From Phenylobacterium sp. (GTDB lineage Bacteria > Pseudomonadota > Alphaproteobacteria > Caulobacterales > Caulobacteraceae), in contig JAHUZY010000348.1 of assembly GCA_019264505.1 (NCBI GenBank), positions 1 to 9,286 on the forward strand: a DNA stretch of 9,286 bases, read 5' to 3'. The notes under the pieces are model-generated. The model ran no database searches and was not told the origin of the DNA. It worked only from the letters and a program-made list of their open reading frames with translations. A program made the translations under genes and the position numbers. Shown in pieces: positions 1 through 6,690 of the stretch (position 1 is its first letter; each line of letters opens with the position of its first letter).

Positions 1-1110
1 GGACCACACCCCATAGGGATCGACCGAGGTCCGCCCCAGGGCCTGGGCCACCGCCGGATGGGTGAGCTCGCCCTTCAGGACGTTCAGGCCCCGCGCCAGA
101 TGCGGGTCATCGCTGAGCGCCTCAAGACCCCGGTCGGCCAAGGCCAGGCCGAACGGCAGGGTCGCGTGCACCAGGGCTTCTGAAGAGGTCCGGGGGGCGG
201 CGCCCGGCATGTTGGCCACGCAATAGTGCACCACGCCGTCCACCACATAGGTCGGATCGGCATGGGTGGTCGGTCGCGAGGTCTCAAAACAGCCCCCCTG
301 GTCGATGGAGACGTCCACCAGAACCGAGCCCGGCTTCATCCGCGCCAGGTGCTCGCGCCGGACCAGCTTGGGCGCCGCAGCCCCTGCCGTCAGCACGGCG
401 CCGATCACCACATCGGCGCGCAGCACCTCCTCCTCCACCGCATCGAGGGTGGAGTAGCGGGTCAGGACGCGGCCCAGGAACATGTCGTCCAGCTCCCGCA
501 TCCGGGGGATGGAGCGCTCCAGCACCACCACCTCGGCGCCGAGCCCTGCGGCCATGCGGGCGGCGTTCATGCCCACCACCCCGCCGCCCAGGACGCAGAT
601 CCGCGCCGGACGCACGCCGGGCACGCCCGACAGCAGCAATCCCATCCCGCCATTGTGCTTGAGCAGGGTCTCGCCCGCGGAAAACACCGCGATCCGGCCG
701 GCCACCTCCGACATGGGGGCCAGCAGGGGCAGCCCGCCTGCGCGATCGGTCACGGTTTCATAGGCTATGGCCGCGCAGCCCGAGGCCAACAGCCCCTCAG
801 TCTGGGCCGGATCGGGCGCCAGATGCAGATAGGTGAAGAGGATGTGGTCGGGGGTCAGCCGCGCCCATTCGGCCGCCTGGGGCTCCTTGACCTTCACGAT
901 CAGCTGCGCGCCGGAAAAGACCGCGGCCGCGTCGGCGACCACCTTCGCGCCGGCCCGCTCATAGTCCTGGTCGGCATAGCCGGCGCCTTCGCCCGCGCGG
1001 GTCTCGACCAGCACCTCATGGCCGTGCGCCAGATATTCTCGAACCGCCGTGGGCGGCAGCCCGACCCGATGTTCGTTCGGCTTGATCTCGCGGGGCACAC
1101 CGACGCGCAT
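1..1110 (-). CDS. ald: Alanine dehydrogenase (3' end beyond window)
   Basis: This enzyme catalyses NAD-dependent, reversible oxidative deamination of L-alanine to pyruvate and ammonium in the cytoplasm. The minus-strand frame is open from an ATG at 1110 to the window edge, giving 370 residues with no stop. Family members are about 370 residues, so only the last few codons should be missing. Residues match the known Ald catalytic set in number and context: Arg15 (NEHRVGL), Lys75 (VKVKEP), His96 (TYLHLAPD) and Asp270 (VSIDQGG). The Rossmann glycine motif VLGGGVVG is at 173-180. The start is supported by AGGAGG five bases upstream. It lies 64 bp downstream of mtgA on the same strand, so co-transcription is possible, although a short inverted repeat in the gap could be its own operator. 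The main alternative, the N-terminal domain of a transhydrogenase, is unlikely because the alignment is collinear with Ald over the whole length. Confidence 0.95.
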   Translation of the reverse strand, partial: MRVGVPREIKPNEHRVGLPPTAVREYLAHGHEVLVETRAGEGAGYADQDYERAGAKVVADAAAVFSGAQLIVKVKEPQAAEWARLTPDHILFTYLHLAPDPAQTEGLLASGCAAIAYETVTDRAGGLPLLAPMSEVAGRIAVFSAGETLLKHNGGMGLLLSGVPGVRPARICVLGGGVVGMNAARMAAGLGAEVVVLERSIPRMRELDDMFLGRVLTRYSTLDAVEEEVLRADVVIGAVLTAGAAAPKLVRREHLARMKPGSVLVDVSIDQGGCFETSRPTTHADPTYVVDGVVHYCVANMPGAAPRTSSEALVHATLPFGLALADRGLEALSDDPHLARGLNVLKGELTHPAVAQALGRTSVDPYGVWS

Positions 1111-1115
1111 AACCG

Positions 1116-1121
1116 CCTCCT
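1116..1121 (-). promoter_or_regulatory. Ribosome binding site of ald
   Basis: Reading the minus strand, AGGAGG stands five bases before the ATG at 1110. It is a perfect Shine-Dalgarno core and fixes the ald start. Confidence 0.85.
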
Positions 1122-1129
1122 GGAGGGCA

Positions 1130-1145
1130 GATTGTTTTATCAATC
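1130..1145. repeat. Inverted repeat upstream of ald, possible operator
   Basis: GATTG and CAATC flank an AT-rich hexamer (TTTTAT), forming a perfect 5-bp dyad just upstream of the ald ribosome binding site. It stands out as AT-rich in a GC-rich region. Ald genes in other bacteria are often controlled by Lrp/AsnC-type regulators. An operator role here is only inferred, and no regulator gene is in view. Confidence 0.3.
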
Positions 1146-1174
1146 CCCAGGTCTGAGGGCGTAACCGTGTTTCG

Positions 1175-1939
<765 letters not shown>

Positions 1940-1956
1940 GCTCGGCCATCCTTGCC

Positions 1957-1982
1957 TTGACCCTAGGCGCGGCTGCTAACGA
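1957..1982 (+). promoter_or_regulatory. Candidate promoter of the nitroreductase gene
   Basis: TTGACCC at 1957-1963 and GCTAACGA at 1975-1982 are 11 bases apart. This resembles the Caulobacter housekeeping pattern (TTGaCgS, 10-14 bases, GCTANAWC), although the last three bases of the second box do not match. It lies in the short divergent gap between mtgA and the nitroreductase and would give a leader of about 40 bases. Confidence 0.4.
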
Positions 1983-2030
1983 TGGGAAGACGGCGCGGCA
2001 AGCGTCCTAGCCCTGCAGGAGAGCGGCTCC

Positions 2031-2699
2031 ATGAATGTCAGCCAGGCCGTAGCCCAGAGGATCTCGGTCCGCGCCTTTCGTCCCGACCCCGTGCCGGGCG
2101 CCCTGGTGCGGGAGATCCTGGAGGCCGCCGCCCGCGCGCCCTCGGGCGGCAATCTCCAGCCCTGGCGGGTCCACGCCCTCACCGGCGCCCCCCTCGAGGC
2201 GCTCAAGTCCAAGGTGCGGCAGAATCCCTTCGGCGAGACGCCGGAATACGACGTCTATCCGGCCAATCTGTGGGAGCCCCTGCGCACCCGGCGCTTCCAG
2301 TGCGGCGAGGATCTCTACGCCACGATCGGCATTCCGCGGGAGGACAAGGCCGCGCGCCTGGCGCAGCTAGCCAAGAACGGCGAACTGTTCGGCGCGCCGG
2401 TCGGCCTCTTTTTCAGCCTCGACCGCAAGGTGGGACCGCCGCAATGGTCGGATGTGGGCATGCTGATGCAGACCATCATGCTGCTGGCTGTGGAGCGGGG
2501 CCTGGCCACCTGCGCCCAGGAATATTGGGCCCGCTATCCCCAGACCCTGGCTGAGGTTCTGAACCTGCCGGCCGATCACATGATCTTCTCCGGCATGGCG
2601 CTCGGCTATGCTGACCAGACCGCCCCCATCAACACCCTGCGCACCCGCCGCGACCCGTTCGAGGTCTGGGGCGAGATGCACGGCTTCGAAGAGGCCTAG
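2031..2699 (+). CDS. Nitroreductase-family FMN oxidoreductase
   Basis: This 222-residue protein belongs to the nitroreductase superfamily: FMN-containing, usually dimeric cytoplasmic enzymes that use NAD(P)H to reduce nitro compounds, quinones or related substrates. The true substrate cannot be read from sequence. The FMN phosphate-binding motif RxSxR is at 10-14, APSGGNLQPW (flavin contact) at 36-45, and the C-terminal GMALGYAD at 188-195. Length is normal for the family. The ATG at 2031 is preceded by GGAGAG with good spacing; an upstream ATG at 1982 opens a different frame and is a shadow. It is divergent from mtgA and converges on the WD40 gene, with the two stop codons overlapping. It probably forms a single-gene transcript. 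BluB or McbC-type subfamilies are less likely given the simple domain layout. Confidence 0.9.
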   Translation: MNVSQAVAQRISVRAFRPDPVPGALVREILEAAARAPSGGNLQPWRVHALTGAPLEALKSKVRQNPFGETPEYDVYPANLWEPLRTRRFQCGEDLYATIGIPREDKAARLAQLAKNGELFGAPVGLFFSLDRKVGPPQWSDVGMLMQTIMLLAVERGLATCAQEYWARYPQTLAEVLNLPADHMIFSGMALGYADQTAPINTLRTRRDPFEVWGEMHGFEEA

Positions 2700-3664
2700 G
2701 GCGCTTCGGCTATGCCGGCTGCGCCGTCCTCGTCGCCCCAGGCCACGCGCTTGCCGTCGGCTGAGATGGCCAGGGCGGTGATGGCCGCGCCCTTTTCGGC
2801 CTTCAGCATCTCGATCTTCTGACCCTCGAGGTCGCAGACCCAGACCCGGCCGTCCTCCAGGCCTGCGGCGACGCGGCGGCCGGTCGGGGTTCCGGCCACC
2901 TGGGCCACCAGGGTGGAAGCGTCAAAGCCGACCTCGGCGGCCTCCTTGCCCATGGGGCCGGCCGATCCGCCGAAGGGCCAGATCACCACCCCCTGCGCGC
3001 CGGACGTGGCCAGAAACTGGCCCTTGGACATGAAGACGAGGCTCTTCACCTTGGCGGGATAGCCGCCCATGCGCATGTTCTTCTCGTCGGCCACCCGCCA
3101 GCCGTGCAGCTGATTTTCCTGCATCGACGACATCAGGAACTTGCCGTCCGGGCTCCAGGCCAGAGCGATATGGCTTCCGGCCCAGGCCAGGATGGTGGGC
3201 TTCTGTTCGGCGATCCGCGCGAACCACAGGTGGGCGCCGCCATAGACCGCCACCGCCAGACGCCGGCCCTTGGGATCGAAGGCCAGGCCCAGGGCCGAGG
3301 ACTCGTGGACGAAGGTGCGGGCGAAGTCGGGGTCGGCGGCGTCGCGCACATGGACCGCCTTTCCCGCGGCGAAGGCGATCAGGCCCGACTCTGGGCTGGC
3401 GGTCACCGCGTCGATCCAGCGGCCCTTGATCTCGGCGATCTCTTCTGGCCCGGAGGTCCGCGACCAGACCAGGCGGCCATCATCACCGCCGGTGACGACG
3501 CCCTCGCCCGACGGGTGCAGGCAGGCGCAGAGGATCGCGCCGTCATGGGCCTCGACCACCTCGCCGGAGTCGAATCTGACCGTCCCATCCCCGAGGGCGA
3601 AGACCCCCCGGCCGGACTTGGTGAACAGGGCGGCGGAGACATAGGCGTCGAAATCATAGGGCAT
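2696..3664 (-). CDS. WD40-repeat beta-propeller protein, function unknown
   Basis: The 322-residue product is made almost entirely of WD40-like blades. Blade-ending strands can be seen near residues 66 (GRLVWSR), 105 (KAVHVRD), 146 (AHLWFAR), 187 (LHGWRV), 227 (VVIWPF) and 275 (RVWVCDL). Turns of the type DGK/PKG/PSG precede the strands. This fits one seven- or eight-bladed propeller acting as a protein-binding scaffold. There is no signal peptide, membrane segment or enzymatic domain, so it should be cytoplasmic. The ATG at 3664 has no convincing ribosome binding site; the ATG at 3674 is out of frame. The gene shares strand orientation with the CobW-type GTPase at 4424-5494, with exbD on the opposite strand between them. 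A link to metal homeostasis is only a guess. Its stop overlaps that of the nitroreductase. Confidence 0.85.
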   Translation of the reverse strand: MPYDFDAYVSAALFTKSGRGVFALGDGTVRFDSGEVVEAHDGAILCACLHPSGEGVVTGGDDGRLVWSRTSGPEEIAEIKGRWIDAVTASPESGLIAFAAGKAVHVRDAADPDFARTFVHESSALGLAFDPKGRRLAVAVYGGAHLWFARIAEQKPTILAWAGSHIALAWSPDGKFLMSSMQENQLHGWRVADEKNMRMGGYPAKVKSLVFMSKGQFLATSGAQGVVIWPFGGSAGPMGKEAAEVGFDASTLVAQVAGTPTGRRVAAGLEDGRVWVCDLEGQKIEMLKAEKGAAITALAISADGKRVAWGDEDGAAGIAEAP

Positions 3665-3790
3665 GGGGCTGCATAGACGGCGAACGCGGGTCTTGCCCAG
3701 AGGGCCGATGCAAGGAATCCAGGCGTCCGACGACGCCAGTTGCGGCGCCGCCCCCGCCCAACCGCATGAAACCCCCCGGCCGCTGGCGCC

Positions 3791-3819
3791 TTGAGACTTT
3801 ACAATCGCGTTTCTACAGG
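3791..3819 (+). promoter_or_regulatory. Candidate promoter of exbD
   Basis: TTGAGA at 3791-3796 (five of six to the -35 consensus) and TACAGG at 3814-3819 are 17 bases apart. The same stretch also fits the Caulobacter housekeeping form, with CTACA in the downstream box. It lies in the 217-bp gap between the divergent WD40 and exbD genes. That gap holds nothing else I can identify apart from the hairpin next to the exbD ribosome binding site. Confidence 0.4.
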
Positions 3820-3842
3820 CGAATGGTCGAGACGAAACGGAC

Positions 3843-3874
3843 GGTCGCGGGCCTACGCGACCCTATGGGAAGGA
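3843..3874 (+). promoter_or_regulatory. Leader hairpin and ribosome binding site of exbD
   Basis: GGTCGCG (3843-3849) pairs perfectly with CGCGACC (3856-3862) around a six-base loop. GGAAGGA at 3868-3874 follows directly, seven bases before the ATG at 3882. The hairpin ends only five bases before the ribosome binding site, so it could affect initiation or mRNA stability. No regulator is implied by the sequence. The ribosome binding site favours ATG 3882 over the in-frame TTG at 3876. Confidence 0.45.
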
Positions 3875-3881
3875 ATTGCAT

Positions 3882-4316
3882 ATGGCGGCGAAGCTGAGTG
3901 GCGGGGGCGGCTCCAAGTTCGACCTCGGCCAGAACAGCGACATCAACGTCACGCCCTTCGTGGACGTGATGCTGGTGCTCCTCATCATCTTCATGGTGGC
4001 GATTCCCGCCGCGACGGTGTCGATCAAGCTCGACCTGCCGCCGGCCATCCCGCCGCCGCCCGGCACCGTGGTGGAAGAGCCCACCCTGATCAACGTGCAG
4101 GAAGGCGGCGCGATCTTCATCGGCGAGCGCCCGACCACCCTGGCCACCCTGGCGTCGGACCTGGCCTCCGAGCTGGCCGTGCCGGTCCCCACCGAAGAAC
4201 GTGTCTATATCCGCGCCGATCGTACGGTGCGTTATGGCGAGTTCATGTCGGTGATGAACCAGCTGCAAACCGATGGCTACTTCCTGGTCGCCCTGATCAA
4301 CGAAGAGCTCTCCTGA
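3882..4316 (+). CDS. exbD: ExbD/TolR-type biopolymer transport protein
   Basis: ExbD is an inner-membrane protein that forms the ion-conducting motor with ExbB. It uses the proton gradient to drive TonB-dependent outer-membrane uptake; the TolR homologue works with TolQ. The 144-residue product has a short cytoplasmic N-terminus, one membrane segment at about 24-43 starting with INVTPFVDVMLVLL, and a periplasmic domain. Asp28 in that segment matches the essential proton-carrying aspartate of the family. A proline-rich linker (PPAIPPPP) follows at 53-60, and the C-terminal domain is of ExbD/TolR type. Length is normal. The gene stands alone: both neighbours are on the opposite strand, and no exbB, tonB or second exbD is in the window. 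It has its own promoter candidate and a strong terminator, so it appears to be transcribed alone. ExbD is preferred to TolR on the INVTPFVD form, but the distinction is not firm. Confidence 0.9.
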   Translation: MAAKLSGGGGSKFDLGQNSDINVTPFVDVMLVLLIIFMVAIPAATVSIKLDLPPAIPPPPGTVVEEPTLINVQEGGAIFIGERPTTLATLASDLASELAVPVPTEERVYIRADRTVRYGEFMSVMNQLQTDGYFLVALINEELS

Positions 4317-4364
4317 TCCTAAAGGGCGTGACAAGGTCGCGCCCAGACAGGCTCTGAACATGCG

Positions 4365-4394
4365 AACGCCCGCCGGATCACCGGCGGGCGTTTT
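4365..4394 (+). terminator. Intrinsic terminator after exbD
   Basis: A perfect 12-bp stem (4365-4376 with 4381-4392) closes a four-base ATCA loop and runs directly into TTTT at 4391-4394, ending 78 bases after the exbD stop. On the minus strand the same hairpin follows the CobW-type gene but is trailed by only two Ts. It should therefore work best for exbD and may serve weakly for both converging transcripts. Confidence 0.85.
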
Positions 4395-4423
4395 CATTTG
4401 GGGTATGTTCTGAATGTGGCGGC

Positions 4424-5494
4424 TCAGGCCGCGCAGGCCTCGAAGCCGGCCTTGAGCTTGGCCTCATCCAGATTGCGGCCGATGAAGACCATCTTGCTGG
4501 ACCTCGGCTCGCCCTCGCGCCAGTCCCGTTGGAAATCGCCCTCCAGGATCATGTGAACCGCCTGGAAGACCAGCCGCCGGTTCTCGCCGGCCACGTCCAG
4601 GATGCCCTTGGCCCGCAGGATGTCGGGACCCTGCTCCTGCAGGAGGGCGTTGAGCCAGTTGGTGACCCGGGTCCCGTTCAGGGGCTGATCGAAGGTGAGC
4701 GACACGCCGCGGATGCCGGCCTCCGCCACGTGATCGTGACCATGATCGTGGCCGTGGTCATGTCCATGATGGTGGTCGTGCCCATGGTCGTGATCGTGAT
4801 CGCAGGACTCGTCATGCACATGGCCAGGCTCGCCGTGGGCCGGATTGAGGAATTCCGGGTCCAGGCCCGTGATCCGCTCCAGGTCGAAGCCGCCCCGACC
4901 CAGCACCGCCTCCAGCGGCACATTGGACCGCTGGGCGCGATGGATGGGCGCCAGGGGGTTGATCCGCCGGATCTGCGCCTCCACCGCCGCCAGCTCGGCC
5001 GGGGTCACCAGATCGGTCTTGTTCAGGATGATCTGGTCGGCGAAGGCGATCTGCTCGACGGCCTCGTGGCTGTCGGCCAGGCGCAGGGGCAGGTGCTTGG
5101 CGTCCACCACCGTGGTCACCGAGTCCAGCTGCGCCTTGGCCCGGACATCATCGTCGACGAAGAAGGTCTGGGCCACAGGGCCTGGGTCGGCTAGGCCCGT
5201 GGTCTCGACGATGATGGCGTCGAACTTGCCCTTGCGCTTCATCAGGCCCGACAGGACGCGGATGAGGTCGCCGCGCACGGTGCAGCAGACGCAGCCATTG
5301 TTCATCTCGAAGACTTCTTCGTCGGCGCCGACGATGAGGTCGTTATCGATGCCCACCTCGCCGAACTCGTTGACGATGACGGCGTAGCGCTTGCCGTGGT
5401 CCTCGCTGAGGATGCGATTGAGCAGGGTGGTCTTGCCGGCGCCGAGATAGCCGGTCAGGACGGTGACGGGGATTTTATCGGTCATGGGCCTCAT
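4424..5494 (-). CDS. COG0523/CobW-family metal-handling GTPase
   Basis: This is a G3E-class P-loop GTPase of the COG0523 family (CobW, YjiA, ZNG1/ZigA types), metallochaperones that deliver zinc or another transition metal. The 356 residues show Walker A GYLGAGKT at 15-22, the metal-binding CVCC motif in NNGCVCC at 65-71, ETTGLADP at 97-104 and NKTD at 158-161. A histidine-rich tract covers about 220-255 (16 His), followed by a C-terminal CobW_C domain. No cobalamin synthesis genes are nearby, so true CobW is less likely than a zinc-related member. The gene is divergent from a cation efflux gene, which supports a role in metal homeostasis. Two starts are possible: ATG 5494, preceded by AGGGA four bases upstream, or ATG 5485, with GAGG only three bases upstream; I keep the first. 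Specific metal and client proteins cannot be told from the sequence. Confidence 0.92.
   Translation of the reverse strand: MRPMTDKIPVTVLTGYLGAGKTTLLNRILSEDHGKRYAVIVNEFGEVGIDNDLIVGADEEVFEMNNGCVCCTVRGDLIRVLSGLMKRKGKFDAIIVETTGLADPGPVAQTFFVDDDVRAKAQLDSVTTVVDAKHLPLRLADSHEAVEQIAFADQIILNKTDLVTPAELAAVEAQIRRINPLAPIHRAQRSNVPLEAVLGRGGFDLERITGLDPEFLNPAHGEPGHVHDESCDHDHDHGHDHHHGHDHGHDHGHDHVAEAGIRGVSLTFDQPLNGTRVTNWLNALLQEQGPDILRAKGILDVAGENRRLVFQAVHMILEGDFQRDWREGEPRSSKMVFIGRNLDEAKLKAGFEACAA
4730..4798 (-). repeat. Repetitive histidine-tract coding segment
   Basis: The coding DNA for residues 233-255 of the GTPase is a run of near-identical CAT/CAC, GAT/GAC and GGC codons giving alternating His-Asp-Gly, with 13 His in 23 residues. 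Such tracts bind several metal ions and vary in length between relatives by slippage. It is a low-complexity tandem repeat, not a CRISPR or mobile element. Confidence 0.85.
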
Positions 5495-5554
5495 CTAATC
5501 CCTGACCCGGCCCGAGGGAACAGGCTGGGGCGCGGTTCGACGCCTCAGACACCC

Positions 5555-5579
5555 TTGACCTGAGCCTGGACGTTATAGA
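5555..5579 (+). promoter_or_regulatory. Candidate promoter of the CDF efflux gene
   Basis: TTGACCT at 5555-5561 is followed after ten bases by GTTATAGA at 5572-5579, matching five of eight positions of the Caulobacter downstream box (GCTANAWC). Spacing is too short (13 bases to TATAGA) for a standard sigma-70 site but fits the Caulobacter 10-14 base form. It lies in the 132-bp region shared with the divergent GTPase gene. Confidence 0.4.
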
Positions 5580-5584
5580 CTAAC
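5572..5584. promoter_or_regulatory. AT-rich dyad, possible metal-regulator operator
   Basis: GTTA and TAAC flank five bases (TAGAC), forming a short perfect dyad over the candidate promoter of the CDF gene and about 80 bases upstream of the GTPase gene. The half-sites resemble those of zinc-uptake-regulator (Zur) boxes of alphaproteobacteria, which I recall as GTTATA-centred palindromes. The inner bases do not match. Assignment to Zur is tentative. Confidence 0.25.
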
Positions 5585-5626
5585 ACCGTTCGCGCCACGT
5601 CGGGGCGCCGCCCCGGAAACGCCCCA

Positions 5627-6619
5627 GTGTCCAAGGACCAAGAGACAAGGACTGCGACGCCCCCGCCAGGCCCCCTGGACGGCTTCCGCGCCGACCGGGT
5701 CTATCTGGGCGCCGATCATGGGCGCAACGAGCGGCGGGTCTGGCTGGCGGCGGGCATCTGCGCCCTCACCCTGACCGCCCAGCTGGCCGGCGGCCTGGCC
5801 TTCAATTCCATGGCCCTGGTGGCCGGCGGCATCCATATGGCCGCCCATGTGGCCGCGCTCAGCGTGGCCGGCCTCGCCTATCTGCTGGCCCGCCGCTACG
5901 CCGCCGACCGGCGCTTCAGCTTCGGGGCGGGCAAGGTGGGCTATCTGGCGGCCTTCGCCAATGCGGTGGCCCTGGGGATCACCGCCCTACTGCTCGCGGG
6001 CGAAAGCCTCACCCATTTCAGCGGCGGCGCTGAGACCCACTTTCATGAGGCCTCGCAGCTCGCCGTGGCGGTCCTGGCCGTCAATCTCCTCTGCATGTGG
6101 CTGCTGCGCCCGGCCCGGGTCGCGCACGACCGCCAGGACGACGACGACGTCAATCTGCGCGGCGCCCATCTTCACCTGGCCGCCGATGTGGTGGTCTCCA
6201 TACTCTCTATCGCAGGCCTGCTGGCCGGCGGGCGCCTGGGCTGGACCTGGGCTGATCCGCTGGCGGGCCTGCTGGGCGCCCTGCTGGTGGGCCGTTTCGC
6301 CTGGACCCTGGGGACCAGCGCCGGCGCCGTCTTGCTGGACATGACCCCGAGCCCCCGCCTGACTGGCGAGGTCCGCGGGCGGCTGGAGGCCCTGGGGGTC
6401 CGGCTGATCGACCTGCATCTCTGGCGTCTGGGGCCTGGCCACCACGCCGCCATCGCCGTGGTGGACGATCCGGAGGGGCGTCCGGCCCAGACCTTCCGCG
6501 CCCAACTGGCCGACCTGACCGGTCTCAGTCACCTCACCGTTGAGGTCCGCCACACCCCGCGGGAAGAGTCCGGGGAATCCCCCGGGCCTGCGTTGACTCA
6601 CCAGTCTGCGTCTGTATAA
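5627..6619 (+). CDS. Cation diffusion facilitator, DmeF-like efflux transporter
   Basis: This inner-membrane metal/proton antiporter exports divalent cations such as zinc, cobalt or cadmium from the cytoplasm. The 330 residues open with the DmeF-type motif VYLGADHGRNERRVW (25-39), followed by about six membrane segments. The transport-site pairs are visible: His70/His74 in segment 2 (GGIHMAAH) and His183/Asp187 in segment 5 (HLHLAAD). The DmeF-type signature RFSFGAGKVG is at 96-105. Two features depart from the family: the Asp usually before the segment-2 histidine (ADG) is Gly67, and the loop before segment 5 carries DDDD (171-174) in place of a histidine-rich stretch. A C-terminal cytoplasmic domain with LHLWRLGPGHHA follows. 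The GTG at 5627 is the only start before an in-frame TAG at 5576; GGAA precedes it. It is divergent from the CobW-type GTPase. Confidence 0.9.
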   Translation: MSKDQETRTATPPPGPLDGFRADRVYLGADHGRNERRVWLAAGICALTLTAQLAGGLAFNSMALVAGGIHMAAHVAALSVAGLAYLLARRYAADRRFSFGAGKVGYLAAFANAVALGITALLLAGESLTHFSGGAETHFHEASQLAVAVLAVNLLCMWLLRPARVAHDRQDDDDVNLRGAHLHLAADVVVSILSIAGLLAGGRLGWTWADPLAGLLGALLVGRFAWTLGTSAGAVLLDMTPSPRLTGEVRGRLEALGVRLIDLHLWRLGPGHHAAIAVVDDPEGRPAQTFRAQLADLTGLSHLTVEVRHTPREESGESPGPALTHQSASV

Positions 6620-6620
6620 G
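6593..6620 (+). promoter_or_regulatory. Strong sigma-70-like promoter of rplU
   Basis: TTGACT (6593-6598) and TATAAG (6615-6620) each match five of six consensus bases and are 16 bases apart, the best promoter match in the window. Both boxes lie within the end of the CDF gene, and the TAA stop of that gene (6617-6619) is part of the -10 box. Transcription should start near 6627, giving a leader of about 64 bases to rplU. Confidence 0.75.
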
Positions 6621-6631
6621 TCCGCGGCTCT

Positions 6632-6666
6632 CGCCCGCGGGGTTTCTCGCGGGCGTAATCCTTTTT
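6632..6666 (+). promoter_or_regulatory. Hairpin and T-run in the rplU leader
   Basis: CGCCCGCG at 6632-6639 pairs with CGCGGGCG at 6648-6655; a G-T and a G-C pair extend the stem to ten pairs around GTTT. Six bases later comes TTTTT (6662-6666). It could be a terminator for the CDF gene, but the gap before the Ts is long for that. It lies almost at the predicted 5' end of the rplU transcript, so a leader structure for L21 autoregulation or mRNA stability is also possible. Confidence 0.5.
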
Positions 6667-6690
6667 GTATTCAAGTCCAAGGCGCGAACC

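Noticed and set aside
226..1164. 312-codon plus-strand open frame
   Set aside because: It is antisense to ald, whose catalytic residues and length are clear. The plus-strand product is His/Gln/Arg-rich with no recognisable domain, typical of a GC-rich shadow frame.
1982..2554. Plus-strand open frame beginning upstream of the nitroreductase
   Set aside because: It overlaps the nitroreductase in another frame, has Pro/Arg-rich shadow composition and no family motifs.
3876..3881. TTG as start of exbD, adding two residues
   Set aside because: The ATG at 3882 has ideal spacing to GGAAGGA; the TTG would be only one base from it.
4324..4344. Short hairpin GGGCG/CGCCC after the exbD stop
   Set aside because: Only five pairs with a long loop and no T-run; the strong terminator at 4365-4394 explains transcript ending.
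4730..4798. Possible CRISPR-like or tandem non-coding repeat
   Set aside because: Repeat units are 6-12 bases without spacers and are fully explained by the in-frame histidine tract.
4529..5194. Plus-strand open frame with a hydrophobic Val/Met stretch resembling a membrane segment
   Set aside because: The stretch is simply the complement of the His/Asp codon repeat in the CobW-type gene. It is not an independent membrane protein.
6570..6585. CCGGGG/CCCCGG hairpin inside the 3' end of the CDF gene
   Set aside because: Six pairs within coding sequence and no T-run; probably a result of GC-rich codons, although it lies just upstream of the rplU promoter.
5987..6601. Minus-strand open frame opposite the CDF gene
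   Set aside because: It is antisense to a well-supported transporter and has low-complexity Gln/Gly composition without domains.
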